In this document: positions 44,968 to 56,165 of the stretch, piece after piece
Layout: every line of letters starts with the position of its first letter
Position numbering within the stretch: the first letter of the stretch is position 1
Assembly (NCBI GenBank): GCA_956465555.1
Contig: OY101120.1
Coordinates: 1,116,001 to 1,180,000, forward strand
Length of the DNA: 64,000 nt
Origin: Nitzschia sp. pyKryTriq1
Lineage: Eukaryota; Bacillariophyta; Bacillariophyceae; Bacillariales; Bacillariaceae
Direction: 5' to 3'
The notes under the pieces: model-generated
What the model was told of the DNA's origin: nothing
Database searches by the model: none
The model's input: the letters and a program-made list of their open reading frames with translations, nothing else
Made by a program: the position numbers and the translations under genes

Positions 44968-46470
44968 ATGAGCGCCGAGAAGCCTTCTTTTTACAAGCGA
45001 ATGCTACCTGAAACATGTGTAGCCTTTGCATCCCGAAGAGGGAAGCATATCTTCGCTTCTGCGATGGCGAACGGTGGGCTCGTGTCCTTCTTTCCACTAA
45101 TCCAACAATTGTACGTGTCAATCTCGTGAATCATCATAACAACGAACTACACTGCCGTTTCCGCTGACCCTGTCATATTGTCTCACATCCATCCACAACA
45201 CGACCGACGCTCTCTACTCACACGAACGCACGTACGTATGTAGTACCACTCAAACGGAACCTGCCTACTGTGGACTGAGCACTCTTGTTCTGGTGCGTCG
45301 TCATTGCGGTTGACACTGCTGCTGATGATCATCGCCTCGCATAGCCTCGTCGGCTCACTTCATTTTCGGTCCTTTTTCTTTCGCATCAAAAATCTTACTT
45401 CACTCCTCTACTACTAGGTTTTGAACGCTCTTGCTGTCGACCCACTGCAGAATTGGAAAGGACCCTGGAGGTGGTACGAAGAAAGCATGTTGAACTGTTG
45501 CCTAGATCTGGAGGATGTCAAGGAGAGTGGGATCACGCTCAGAGATTTTCAGTGCATGGCTCATTGCCAGGGCTTGTCCGTGGAATTACACTATAGTGAA
45601 CAATCCACACTGGAAGACTTTCGGGAAGCAGTGAAGCAAGCCTGCATGTCAGACGCACAGCAAGACCAAAATGACAACTGTGCTTTTTCCGAAGGAGACG
45701 ACGAACCGATCGGGAATGTCCTTGTGGTCTCTTATTCTCGCAAGACGATGGGACAGACAGGTAGTGGTCATTTTTCTCCGCTGGCCGCCTACGATCCAGA
45801 ATCCGACTCGGTGTTGATCTTGGACACGGCAAGATTCAAATACGGAGCTCACTGGGCGAAATTATCTCTAGTCTACGAAGCAATGAAACCCATTGACCCA
45901 TCTACGGGGAAGAGTCGTGGATATGCCTTGATCTCCTTTTGTCCTCAGCCGGAACAACCACAGACAAACACCGAAACAACTGACGCCGTCTTGCAACCCA
46001 TATCTATCCTGTTTCGGTCCAAGCTGACCCAGAATGTCGCTCGAAGAAAGTACAAGAACCTTCTAGAGTCAATGACCACTGAATTGACTTGGGATGAAGC
46101 TTGTGACTACTGGTTGCGAGAAGACAGCAAGCTTAACAATGTCTGGAGTATCCTTGAACCTCTCCGTATGCCGTATCGAGAAGAAGACCAAGCAGCAGTG
46201 AAGGCTCTACGTGATTTTCTGTTGGAACTCTTAAAAAGCGTAGACCACGGTGGTCGTCCATGCTGCGATAGTAAAGCAACAAAAAGTAGGTGCATGAGCG
46301 AGAAGGAAGCAATCTACGTTGTTTACTTGGGCTCCCTCAGCATGGAGCGTCGCCGCGAGATAGTCATGGGAACAGAGTCGGAGGCATCCACCTTGCCACG
46401 AGAACAACTTCTTAACGAAGCCAACCTCATTGCCACTGCTATCTCTTGTTGCAAAGAGAGCACATTTTAA
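44968..46470 (+). CDS. PCS: phytochelatin synthase
   Basis: Exons 44968-45110, 45244-45292 and 45418-46470 join in phase (introns 133 and 125 nt) and give 414 aa. The enzyme is a gamma-glutamylcysteine dipeptidyl transpeptidase. It makes (gamma-Glu-Cys)n-Gly from glutathione and is activated by metals such as Cd. It is a papain-like clan CA enzyme. The catalytic triad is complete: Cys57 in EPAYCGLSTLVL, His182 in GQTGSGHFSP and Asp200 in LILDTARFKY. The His-Asp spacing is 18, as in plant PCS. The N-terminus SFYKRMLPETCVAFASRRGK and the block LNALAVDPLQNWKGPWRWYE are typical. The catalytic Cys lies on a 49-nt micro-exon. The C-terminal half is Cys-poor compared with plant enzymes apart from CCDSK and SCCK. 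The frame is open upstream to 44590, with an in-frame hydrophobic stretch before Met 44968, so a targeting extension is possible. Confidence 0.93.
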
Positions 46471-46513
46471 AACAAAAAGTTTTCATTAATTGCACACTCT
46501 AGCTAATCAAAAA

Positions 46514-47704
46514 CTATAAACTCTGCAGACTCTGCCGAAATTCCTCGATCTGTTTTGGTTCAGCCGGGACACTAGCTCCTCGGATGAGAACAGCTGCACA
46601 ACCTACTGCACAACCCCATTGTAAACCCCGCATTATAGCTGCAACAGGCCAGGGTTCTGCGGCGTCCTCTTCGGGACTTCTCGCCGCCTCTTCTCTCCAA
46701 GCCCAGATCCCATGAATGAAACCAGCCGTGAACGCATCACCAGCCCCCGTGGGATCTACGGGTTTAACAGCGATTGTAGGCTGATTTGCCACAATTTTGC
46801 CTCCCTTGAGAGCTACAGCTCCAAGTGCCCCTCTGGTTACGATAACATAAGATTCGGAGCTTATGGAGCCGAAGTAGTCGGCCAAATTCTGGATTTCATC
46901 TTCAAATTCTGACCATTTTCCGGCTTGTCCACGCCGGACAATATTTCTCGCTTCGAGATCATTCATGATTGCAAAATCGAGCATCGGTAGAAGCGAATCA
47001 AAGCCGCCATCCCATTCTTTTGATGCGTCGTGTTGAGTTACAAGAGAAATCGTCGCGTTCGTCCGTGTGCTTCGAAGTTCTTCAAGCTTGTGTTCTAGCT
47101 GGCGATTCCAGAAACCAGGAATATTGTAAAAACCAGCAATGTGGAGGTGGATGTCACTCCCCGTCGACACGATCTCCTTTACACTCAGATCCTCCGCCTT
47201 GAACTCGCCAACACATCCTTGATGCGTCATGAAGCTTCGTTCACCCCCTGCGACAATTGCGATACAGTGGCCGGTTGATAAATCGTCGCTCTTTTTTCTG
47301 CAATTAATAATAGGAAAACCTTGATCAGAAGCATGACCAAGAAGAAGCTGACCATAATGATCTTCTGGGTTCAGAACCGTGTGAAGATATACCCGCGGTA
47401 CATGATCGGTGAAATTCTTTTGAAGGGCACGAAGATGCGTTGCTGTATTTGTAGACGAGCCCCCGGCACACGTCTTCACGGGCTGTTCCAGACGAGAATC
47501 TCCTCCATTTTCTGGCCAGCCACCATCGTCCAAGAAGCAAAAGAAATCAACGTATGCATCACCGGCCACGTGAAAGGCTACCTCTTCGATATTGGGTGTT
47601 TTCATTCGAAGGACGCTTGAGGCAATTTTTGTTGAATATGAGTAGTGCCGATTCTTCAACAGGAAAGGAGTGTTCACAAGCGACCACAATGAGATTCCTA
47701 GCAT
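46514..47704 (-). CDS. PfkB-family carbohydrate/nucleoside kinase
   Basis: Single exon, 396 aa. The PfkB signature 2 VDPTGAGDAFTAGFIHG (about residue 317-333) holds the anion hole and catalytic Asp. An early Gly-rich block CAGGSSTNTATHLRAL corresponds to the substrate side. FAIMNDLEARNIVRRG and SYVIVTRGALGAV fit the nucleotide lobe. The group phosphorylates sugars or nucleosides such as ribose, adenosine or fructose; the substrate is not clear here. The protein is nearest in layout to adenosine kinase and ribokinase-like members. The first 33 residues (MLGISLWSLVNTPFLLKNRH and on) are basic and may be an organelle presequence, with a second Met at MKTPNIEE (47605). The 3' end lies 43 bp from the phytochelatin synthase stop on the other strand. 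Confidence 0.88.
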   Translation of the reverse strand: MLGISLWSLVNTPFLLKNRHYSYSTKIASSVLRMKTPNIEEVAFHVAGDAYVDFFCFLDDGGWPENGGDSRLEQPVKTCAGGSSTNTATHLRALQKNFTDHVPRVYLHTVLNPEDHYGQLLLGHASDQGFPIINCRKKSDDLSTGHCIAIVAGGERSFMTHQGCVGEFKAEDLSVKEIVSTGSDIHLHIAGFYNIPGFWNRQLEHKLEELRSTRTNATISLVTQHDASKEWDGGFDSLLPMLDFAIMNDLEARNIVRRGQAGKWSEFEDEIQNLADYFGSISSESYVIVTRGALGAVALKGGKIVANQPTIAVKPVDPTGAGDAFTAGFIHGIWAWREEAARSPEEDAAEPWPVAAIMRGLQWGCAVGCAAVLIRGASVPAEPKQIEEFRQSLQSL

Positions 47705-48641
47705 GGGCCAGGAGCAGTCAGTAAGTCAATCAGTTAGTCGGGAAAGTTGATGGGGCGCAGCAGCAGGTACTTGGAAAGATAATGAGTTTTGAATTGTAGA
47801 TGGGAGCATCAAGGAGAAGGTGTGCTCTACTGGTATGCGCTAGCTTTGTGATGGTGCGTGGTTCGTGCCCTAAAATTTTTTTGTGTTGGCATCAGTTTCC
47901 GCGTCCACAGCAGGAGCCAGGGGCATCCGGGGACCCGTACGTCGGCCAGACATCAATTTGTATCGTGCGAGTCGTCTCTCGTGATGACGTACCATGAACG
48001 ACGTACGGACGATATAGACTCCACTAGTTACTCAGATTAGTAGGGATGAGAACTGAGAACTATACAGCACACTCATTCCATGAACTCGCTTATGATGCAA
48101 AGGAAGTGCACAAAAATCAATGCAACCGTTTTTTCCGTACTGCTGCCTGCTGCCAACACAAAAAAAACATTTTGCAATACACTACGCGACTCCTCGTACG
48201 ACTAAAATCATGGCCAGAATCCGTCAGCGGATGGAGACAAATGAGCTTATCGAGAATGTAGACTGATGTTGAGTGTTTTGTACAGGGACGTAAAAGCCTT
48301 GTACATATTTTTGTATCGGTTCCAGGTGGTGAAATGATGTGTTCATCCATTCAGGATCATGCAAGAAGTGGAAGACTATGCTCTCTGCCAGCCACCCAGT
48401 ACCACAAAGTTCCCAAGACCGGTGCCTCCACATTCCCCGAACTTTCTTCTTGGTGTTCTTGGTTTTTCCAATCAAATCCTGCTCAACCACTCCCACCATA
48501 GGAGGACATCCTTTTGCAGGTCAGTGGATATCGTCCTACCACACGTCCGCCACTGTTATTTTATAACTCAACATCCATCATGTAACACGCGGTACTTGTA
48601 CCCTGTACGTACTGTGTACGTACCGGTACTGGCACCCCATA

Positions 48642-49111
48642 CATATCCAATGGATAAAATAGGCAAATCCAATCCATTGCGATAAAATTACTTAACGATT
48701 CTATGTCCTATGCGACTCTGGCACGCCAGCAACAAAATAAAACGTGATTCACAGGTAGTAGTACAATTGATTTTTTGTTTCTGTCATCAAACGTAAACTG
48801 ACACAACGCTAGGTTGTGAAAGATCACGGTCGGTTGCATCGGTTGTAATACGACTTGCCATCCGAATGAAATTCCTCGTGGCGGCATGAAAAAATAATTC
48901 GGTCCCATCGATCACGTTATCTTGGAGTTGAGACGAAGTGATCGGATCGGTCACATTTTACCGAGGAAAGGGATGACAGACGGAAAAAGCACGAAAAGGG
49001 AGGAGAAGAACAAACAGACGCCGCAGACACGACAGACACTATCGATTGGATATATCATAAAAATTATTCGGATATGTAGAATTCTGAATGTTCGCTTATC
49101 CATTGGATATG
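48642..49111. mobile_element. MITE-like element, copy 1 (470 bp)
   Basis: It begins CATATCCAATGGATAA and ends with the exact reverse complement TTATCCATTGGATATG, a 16-bp terminal inverted repeat. No transposase is encoded. The longest frame is 66 codons without a motif. The copy is about 99 percent identical to copy 2. Homology extends a few bases beyond the inverted repeats (CCATA on the left, CAAAA on the right). No clear target-site duplication is seen. Confidence 0.7.
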
Positions 49112-49228
49112 CAAAAGACGCCCGGTACTGTCTGCTTTGCTAGCGGTACCGGTAGATAGACTACTGTACGACGTCTACTGTGTAGACGGGGGTCTGTCTG
49201 TGTACGGTACTGTAGACTGCACACCATA

Positions 49229-49698
49229 CATATCCAATGGATAAAATAGGCAAATCCAATCCATTGCGATAAAATTACTTAACGATTCTATGTCCTATGC
49301 GACTCTGGCACGCCAGCAACAAAATAAAACGTGATTCACAGGTAGTAGTACAATTGATTTTTTGTTTCTGTCATCAAACGTAAACTGACACAACGCTAGG
49401 TTGTGAAAGATCACGGTCGGTTGCATCGGTTGTAATACGACTTGCCATCCGAATGAAATTCCTCGTGGCGGCATGAAAAAATAATTCGGTCCCATCGATC
49501 ACGTTATCTTGGAGTTGAGACGAAGTGATCGGATCGGTCACATTTTACCGAGGAAAGGGATGACAGACGGAAAAAGGACGAAAAGGGAGGAGAAGAACAA
49601 ACAGACGCCGCAGACACGACAGACACTATCGATTGGATATATCATAAAAATTATTCGGATATGGAGAATTCTGAATGTTGGCCTATCCATTGGATATG
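49229..49698. mobile_element. MITE-like element, copy 2 (470 bp)
   Basis: Same element in the same orientation, shifted by exactly 587 bp from copy 1. Differences from copy 1 are few: a C/G change in AAGCACG/AAGGACG, T/G in GGATATGTAG/GGATATGGAG, and two changes just inside the right inverted repeat (TTCGCTTATC/TTGGCCTATC). The right terminal repeat is thus 15 of 16 matching. Confidence 0.7.
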
Positions 49699-49714
49699 CA
49701 AAACAGGCCTGTAG

Positions 49715-49830
49715 ACTACGTACTGTACCGGTACGTACTGTACCGGTACGTGCCCTGTTCGTGTACTCGTGTAGTACACGTGCTCTTTAGTACGTAGTAC
49801 GTGTAGTACGCGAAGTAAGTACCGGGGTAC
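49715..49830. repeat. GTAC/ACCGGT word cluster
   Basis: Two GTACCGGTAC palindromes at 49727-49755 are followed by GTAC, ACGTAGTACGT and TAGTAC words, upstream of the Rpn3 gene. Confidence 0.75.
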
Positions 49831-50147
49831 GTAGTGGGGGCGGGGTGTGGGCGGGTCGCGCCCCCGCCGCCCTGTGTACTTGTATGTATGATACAGTGTG
49901 CACTGTACACTGCGAGTGAAGAGTCCGTCGTGTCGACTTGGAGACGCTCCGAAGCGTGCAGAAAAAGCGCTCTCGATGGCTTGAGGCTCACCATGGGCTC
50001 GATTGCTAAAATAATGTGGTTGATCGCTGTCGACGATCTTGACTCACTCTTGACGACGCTTGACATCACCGCAACCACACTTTTGGGAGAGACGATCTTG
50101 AGTTCGTGAAGCACTTTTCGCAGGCTCAGTGGACCATCACAGACAAG

Positions 50148-51778
50148 ATGCCAGAGGATACCAAGATGGAAGATGCGATGACCAAGGAGAAGGAAGCCGA
50201 GGCAGAGGCGCCGCCGCCAATGCCTGCCTTAGAGGCTGCGGCCCGACGCCTTGAGCGCTCGCTAGGGGGCGGTCTGCAGGACAAAGACAGGATCCTTCAC
50301 ACCTATACAAACCCAGCGAAAGTGGTCAGGCGCTGGCTGGGGACGGCTTCTGGAGCATCGGGCAAGGCCACTGTAGGAGAAATTGCTTCGGCAGCCGCGG
50401 TTTTGTTGGATGCCGACGGAGCCAGTGCTGCAGGGCGAGAGCTTCTCGTCGCCGGCGGTGACTCCTCCATGGACGTCGACCCCCCGTTGGTTGAGGGATC
50501 GCCTGGCTTTCTCAGCGCAGCTTCAACTCGAGAAGTGGAGAGCTGGTTGCTCAGCTTGTCTGTCCGTATTCTGTGGAAGGAGAAAAAGTTCATCGAAGCC
50601 TTTGATTTGGTTCAAAAATCAATTTTGATACTTGTGGGGCATCTCGAAGCCGCCTCGACGAGCATCACCTCATTGTCGGGAGTATCGGCATCATCGCTCT
50701 TTCCTCTGTTGGCTCGCATGTACAGGTATCGATCGCTAGTAGCTGAGGAAATGAAGGATATCTCCACCACAACAGCTCTTCGACTTGACATGACCAAGGC
50801 GCACAACCTGGCTAGTCTTCGGCGCGATGTCGACTGTCAAGCTACGCTTCTAAATCTTATGCTCAGAGATTTGCTGCGTCATTCGGAAAGTAAGTTACCA
50901 TTTGAACATGTGTTGTGTTTTGCATGAACCACCTTTCTCAACGGCTTGCGTCTGCAGTCGAGCAAGCCCACAAGCTCCTGTCGAATTCTACCTTCCCCGA
51001 CTCGGCGTCCAACAACCAGTTGTGTCGCTATTTGTATTACAGCGGCCGAATTCAAGCTTTGCGTCTAGAATACACCAAGGCATTTTCCAATCTCAGCCAA
51101 TGCCTTCGAAAGGCGCCTACCAATACTGCTCTTGGCTTTCGCATCTCGGCGCAAAGGTTATTAGTTGTGGTTCAGCTTCTCATGGGAGAAATTCCAGAAA
51201 GACACGTCTTCTTCTCCAAGGGAATGATGACAGAATTGAGCCCTTATCTTGCCATTACACAGGCCGTCCGTCAGGGAGACCTTGCAGTGTTTAACAAGGT
51301 TGTCTCCGAGCAAGCGACTCGCTTGCGACATGATGAAACATACACCTTGATTTCTCGTCTAGCTCATCAAGTCGTCAAGGCCGGTCTGCGAAAGCTTCAT
51401 GTCAGCTACAGCCGTTTGTCGCTTCAGGACGTTGCAGATCGTTTGGGGCTTCAATCCGCGACTTCAGCAGAGTTTGTTGTGGCAAAAGCCGTCCGCGACG
51501 GTGTCCTCGATGCCACTATACATCATGAGGAGGGATACGTACAAAGCCATGATTTGGTAGATGTGTACGCCACTAAGGAACCTGCAGAAGCCTTCCATCG
51601 GCGTATTGCGTACTGTTTGACAACTCACAACGACGCCATTCGTGGCATGAGATACCCACCCGATGAATACAAGAAGCAGCTTGAAGCCAGCAGGGGAAAT
51701 CGACGCAAGCGGAGTGAAGATAAGACTGACGAAGAGAAGGCTCAAGAACTGGAAGATGAATTGGACGACGACTATTAA
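50148..51778 (+). CDS. RPN3: 26S proteasome regulatory subunit Rpn3/PSMD3
   Basis: Exons 50148-50889 and 50958-51778 join across a 68-nt intron and give 520 aa, close to the usual 490-530. It is a lid subunit of the 19S particle built of helical TPR-like repeats plus a PCI domain. The diagnostic regions are NNQLCRYLYYSGRIQALRLE (helical repeats), LGFRISAQRLLVVVQLLMGE, and the PCI winged helix with RLSLQDVADRLGLQSATSAE and HDLVDVYATKEPAEAFHRRI, ending in the typical YPPDEYKK and an acidic tail (DELDDDY). The N-terminal 140 residues are Ala/Glu-rich and less conserved. The start at MPEDTKME is the first ATG of the frame (50148). Confidence 0.95.
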
Positions 51779-51907
51779 GCACTAAATGACAACGACGCTT
51801 AAGATCTCAGAGGTACAGTACCAGTACTGTAGAGTTGTTGGATATGAAAATGTGCATAAACTAGTAATGACAATGATTGGTTTGCGAAAATTCAAAATAG
51901 ACTCTGC

Positions 51908-53747
51908 CTACTGTTCGACTTCTTGGAGTCCCATGATGTCATTGGGATTCGGGGCGTGGCCAAATGGATCGTGTTGATGTTGGGAATGGTGCCCCCCGTT
52001 GTGGTTGTGTACTCGTTTGTGCTGTACCTTCAACCTCTTGTTTCCGATTTGGAATCCGTTCATTTGCTCTATGGCAGCCTCTGCAGCAATCACAGAGTCA
52101 TATGACACAAAACCTGGGAGAGTTGACATCAAAATATTAGAACGGATGCGAACCAATAACGTTACCAAGTACGACTACATGATATCAAACCGAGTGAAAC
52201 TTACCGAATCCTTTGCTTTCGCCCGTAAACTTGTCAACATAGACTTTAGCACTGATCACACTCCCAAATGGATTGAAGGCTGTTGCCAGATCCGCGTCAG
52301 TTAGGTCATGAGGGAGATGATACACAAATAGATTGGCACCTGCCGGGCCCTCACGCGGTCGAGGGTTCTGAGGCCTATCTTCTGGACGGCTTGGGTTCTG
52401 GAAACCATACGGTGCTTGTGGTCCAAACTGATGGGGAGGGTACATATACGCGTGTGGTGGGGGGTTTGCAGCACCATAGGTAGCTCCATATTGCGGAGGG
52501 AGAGGGAACTGAGGGGCGCCGTTGTGATGGGGCATGGCCATGTGGGGTGGACCATAGCCAGGATATCCTGGAGCAACGTTCATTGCAGTCATCATCTCTT
52601 GCCTTCTTACGTTTCTGTATTGCCGCTGCTGCCGTTGCTGTTTGCTATCAGCGAACCTTACAATGAGCGGACGCCCTGACCCGTCCATAACAATGTTATT
52701 GTGGAGACTGTCGATGGCATGTATTGCTGCTTCCCGCTGGACATAACGGAGGAACGCGGCGCACTTGCTTGATCCGTCCGGGTTTCTGATCATGTAGATC
52801 TCTCTGATCTCCCCAAAAGGTTGAAAGAGTTCTCTGACCTCGTTTTCACCTGCTTTTTTTGATAGCATTCCAACGAATAGCTTGTTTTCTGGAACTTCAA
52901 ACGCCGACAAATGATGAGTAAACAGAAAATCAACAAGGCAGGGCGCACACTCCATCACACAAGAGGTACAATACGAGTACATACTACTCACCTGAGGGTT
53001 CTGCTGGTTTCACCTGCGCCGGTCTCCGAGCACCAGGAAATGTATACTTATCGTGAAGTGCCTCCTGTGCTCGCTCTGCGTCAGCGCCTGACCAGTACGT
53101 CACAAATGCACATCCACGGTGAAGCCCAGTGTGTTTATCTCTAATAATGGCTACGTCCTTTAGAGGACCGAATGGATCAAAGGTAGGGAAGATATCCTCT
53201 TCAGCCATTTGTTTTGGGACCTGTGATTGAGAAAAAGGTGCGGTGAAAGAGTCAGGTGTAAGAAAAAACATCAGTGACACCCAAAGATGTCAGAAGATAC
53301 CCCGCGCAAAGAAGATTGGCTCTTCCTCGGCCGCGGGCTTGAGCTCCTGAGGGCGGTACGTCAGCTGTTGCTCACCTGTCCGATAAACAACTTGACCGGG
53401 TCCTCTTCGTTGCTTCCCTCCCCAGTGCCATCATTTCCTTCCGAGTCTTCATGGTTGGACGAATCGTGTGCATCACTCATCCCAAGCGATTGGAACTGCG
53501 CTTCGATACCCGACATTCCATGGTAGCCCATCGCAGTGTTGACATAGACCTGTGAGGGCGGCATTCCATTCATCAGTGGCGCTGGTGCATACATTCCTGA
53601 TTCCTGTGCGGTGTAGCCCTCCGCTGAGGGGCTCTCCTTCTTTTCATCAACTGGCTGATGAGGCATGACATCACCGTTCATCGCGCCCACTTCCTTAACG
53701 GGAGGGACGCTGCTACTCTGTGTCGTTGTTTCTGTTGCGGATTGCAT
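51908..53747 (-). CDS. CELF/Bruno-type RNA-binding protein with three RRMs
   Basis: Exons 53747-53376, 53220-52992, 52894-52205 and 52113-51908 join in phase (introns 155, 97 and 91 nt) and give 498 aa. RRM1 begins [20 protein letters not shown], with RNP1-like [11 protein letters not shown]2 begins [20 protein letters not shown], with [12 protein letters not shown]3 begins [20 protein letters not shown], with KGFGFVSYD completed by the last exon. RRM1 and RRM2 are adjacent and RRM3 is separated by a Pro/Gln/Tyr/Gly-rich spacer of about 110 residues, which is the CELF/ETR-3/BRN layout. Such proteins bind GU-rich RNA and act in splicing and mRNA stability. The N-terminal 115 residues and the His-rich tail are disordered. 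The 3' end is 129 bp from the Rpn3 stop. Confidence 0.93.
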
Positions 53748-54755
53748 TGTTTCCTCTATCTAGGGCAGCTCCCAACTGCAACCATCAATCAATCACCCTT
53801 GGAAGATACTTGCTGTACTCGTACTGTGATGATTGTTGTATCAAGCATCAAGGATCAAGGCAATGGGCATTGCAGCTCATTTTCATTCAGAACTCTTCTT
53901 TCCTGCAAGAGCAAGGCGGCCGATTCTTTTAGGACCGCGCAAACATCATGCAACTCATAGGTCGCCGGCCGCGCCACAACGAATGAAGCGAGCATGTCAT
54001 CCTCGCTTTCCCTATGTAATCATGTTCGAAATTTAAAGAACTAGGCGTTCCTGCGCGCGCAAATTCTGCTTTTTACCGGTAATTAATTTTTTGGGCGCGG
54101 TTCCGTGGGGGCGTGGGGTATTCTGTGGAAGATACATGGATACGATGAGTGAGTACGTTTGCGCGTGCGATAGAGAGAGGGGGGCGCTGATAGGGGGAGG
54201 GAGAGGACTGGGGGGCGACAGGCCCCGGGAGGGTCTGTACCTCGTCCGCACTCATGGCACTGTATGTATGTACCGGTAGGATGAAAGGAAAGGCCGACGC
54301 GACTACAGACTACAGCAACTCTGGCGGTGGAGACCCAGATCTATCTTCCGGTACTCTATCTCCAGAGCTAATGCAAAAGTAAGATTACCGATAGGAGACA
54401 GAAGTCCCTCTAGCAAAAGTAGACCTATTGTAGGACGAAGTATGGTAGTAGTTTGACGACCACAGCGAGGAGGACTGTTCACCACCCCTTTTCTTCTAGA
54501 GTACGTAGTCTACTCGTACTACAGCATATGCTTTCTACTCTGTATAATGCTGTGATGACTCCTCTACTACAGTCTAGGGAGAGAGAGAGGGTACTTCGCT
54601 CTGTCTGGACTACATGAATCGCCACGTCATTTCCAGTAACAGTTCGGAGTCACGCGCCTCTGTTCAATAACAACTTGCAGAATCGAGAAGTCGTCGTCCT
54701 CTGAAAGGTATTTTAATTGTCTATGATCCTACACATTTAGTTTCAGAGAAACTTC
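53748..54755. other. intergenic, no gene seen
   Basis: Promoter side of the CELF-like gene and 3' flank of COQ1. It contains ACCGGTA words at 54075 and 54272 and GA-rich stretches (54170-54210). No coding or RNA feature is supported. Confidence 0.5.
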
Positions 54756-56165
54756 TCAACTTGTCCGACGAACAACCTTGTAAGCCAGATTTATCAGAGC
54801 ATCTCTGTGTACAGTGTGATCAAGCTCCATGGCGGCTTCCATGGCAATTTCAGCATGTACTCTGGCAAGCTGTTTTGTACGTTCAATACCATCGCTTTCA
54901 AACACCAGCTGTTGGGCCCGATCCACGTCGCCCGCTTCTTTAAACTTTCTCCCCATCATTTCTTCAAGTTCTGGGTACATTTCTGCTGCGAAAAGAACTG
55001 GTGCAGTTGCCAATCCAGCATTCAAGTCTGCAAGTGCAGGCTTCCCCATAGATGAAAGGCTTCCTTCAAAGTCCAAAACATCGTCAACCAGTTGAAAGGC
55101 CATACCAACATGTTTGCCAAAATCATAGGAAGCAGCCACTAGCTCGGGTGAACAGTCTGCGAGCAGTGCCGCACTTCGACATGAATTCGCCATAAGACTG
55201 GCAGTTTTGTAATAGTTTTTCTTCAGATAGTAGACCATCCGTTCGTTCTGTCTATCGCTGGAGCAAGTTCCTCGCATCTGCATCACTTCACCTCGCACAA
55301 GGTGTTCAATAATTGTGGACATAGTCTCGACCACATCAACATTTCGTAGGCGTGCTAGACTGATAGATGCACGTGCAAGCAAGTAATCCCCAGCCAAAAT
55401 TGCCATTTTGTTCCCAAAGACCATATGCACAGCCGCCTTGCCACGCCGCGTGTCGGCGCCATCAATAACATCATCATGAAACAATGAAGCAGTGTGAATC
55501 ATTTCCGAAATTTCAGCGAGACGCCGCTGAGCTTCAGGTAGATCATCTCGTTGCCATTCTAGTGGGTTTGTAAAAAGAGCGCTTCCGTCCCTTGGTTCAG
55601 AGGCGCCCATTGTTTCAGCAAGAGCTCGCGAGAGGAGCATGACCATCATGGGGCGAACCTTCTTACCACCATCTGCACTAGCAAAAAAGTAGGCTGCGGC
55701 CTTATTCAATACAGGATGATCAGTCCCAAGGAGATCTTCTCGGATGGACTCGGATAGACTTTCAACCTCGCCTTGAGAGAGGATGAACGGATCGGCATCA
55801 GCTTGGACACCCACAGGTAGATCAGGCCAGTAAATTGTCTCTCGCTGAAGGTAAAGATCATCAAGAGGATCAAATAGATGTGCTCTATCCAGGCTAGTTT
55901 TTGTGTGGTCGTCGGTATTTGGTGAACTCCATGCTTTGCTGTCGTCTCGAGCCACTTGATTCAGAATTGTCGACTTCACAGAACTTCGAATTGAATCAGG
56001 GAGAGAGAAATCTACCACCGAAGCCGACGAGGAATTTTCTCTCATCGTGTTCCGTGTTAAGTTGTCCCTACCTTCTTCGACCAATGTACTCGCACCAGGT
56101 ATCAACCGTCGACTGACCCGTCCCCGCAACGGGGCTGTAAATCGCATGAACATTTTCAAGCTCAT
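54756..56165 (-). CDS. COQ1: long-chain all-trans polyprenyl diphosphate synthase (solanesyl type), ubiquinone side chain
   Basis: Single exon, 469 aa. It condenses IPP units onto an allylic diphosphate to make the ubiquinone (or plastoquinone) tail. All prenyl-synthase motifs are present: GGKKVRP (about 166-172), first Asp-rich HDDVIDGADTRRG (DDxxD at 231-235), AGDYLLARAS, and second QLVDDVLDFEG (361-365) followed by GKPALADLNAGLATAPVLFA. Small residues before the first DDxxD (HTASLFHDDVID) agree with long products. The N-terminus (MSLKMFMRFTAPLRGRVSRR and on) is basic and hydroxylated without acids for about 29 residues, which suggests a mitochondrial presequence. A spacer of about 100 residues follows. 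No intron is needed. Confidence 0.94.
   Translation of the reverse strand: MSLKMFMRFTAPLRGRVSRRLIPGASTLVEEGRDNLTRNTMRENSSSASVVDFSLPDSIRSSVKSTILNQVARDDSKAWSSPNTDDHTKTSLDRAHLFDPLDDLYLQRETIYWPDLPVGVQADADPFILSQGEVESLSESIREDLLGTDHPVLNKAAAYFFASADGGKKVRPMMVMLLSRALAETMGASEPRDGSALFTNPLEWQRDDLPEAQRRLAEISEMIHTASLFHDDVIDGADTRRGKAAVHMVFGNKMAILAGDYLLARASISLARLRNVDVVETMSTIIEHLVRGEVMQMRGTCSSDRQNERMVYYLKKNYYKTASLMANSCRSAALLADCSPELVAASYDFGKHVGMAFQLVDDVLDFEGSLSSMGKPALADLNAGLATAPVLFAAEMYPELEEMMGRKFKEAGDVDRAQQLVFESDGIERTKQLARVHAEIAMEAAMELDHTVHRDALINLAYKVVRRTS

Larger units (their letters stand above)
47705..50147. other. gene-poor spacer holding two copies of an inverted-repeat element
   Basis: This is the longest gene-free stretch of the window (2.4 kb). 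Bases 48642-49111 and 49229-49698 are near-identical direct repeats (listed separately). The flanks are GTAC-rich. Short open frames, such as 47800-47997 and the 66-codon frame present in each element copy, show no domain. Confidence 0.65.

Noticed and set aside
48708-48908. 66-codon frame in the repeated element (also at 49295-49495) as a transposase or toxin-like gene
   Set aside because: It is present twice only because the DNA is duplicated; it has no recognised motif and no start context.
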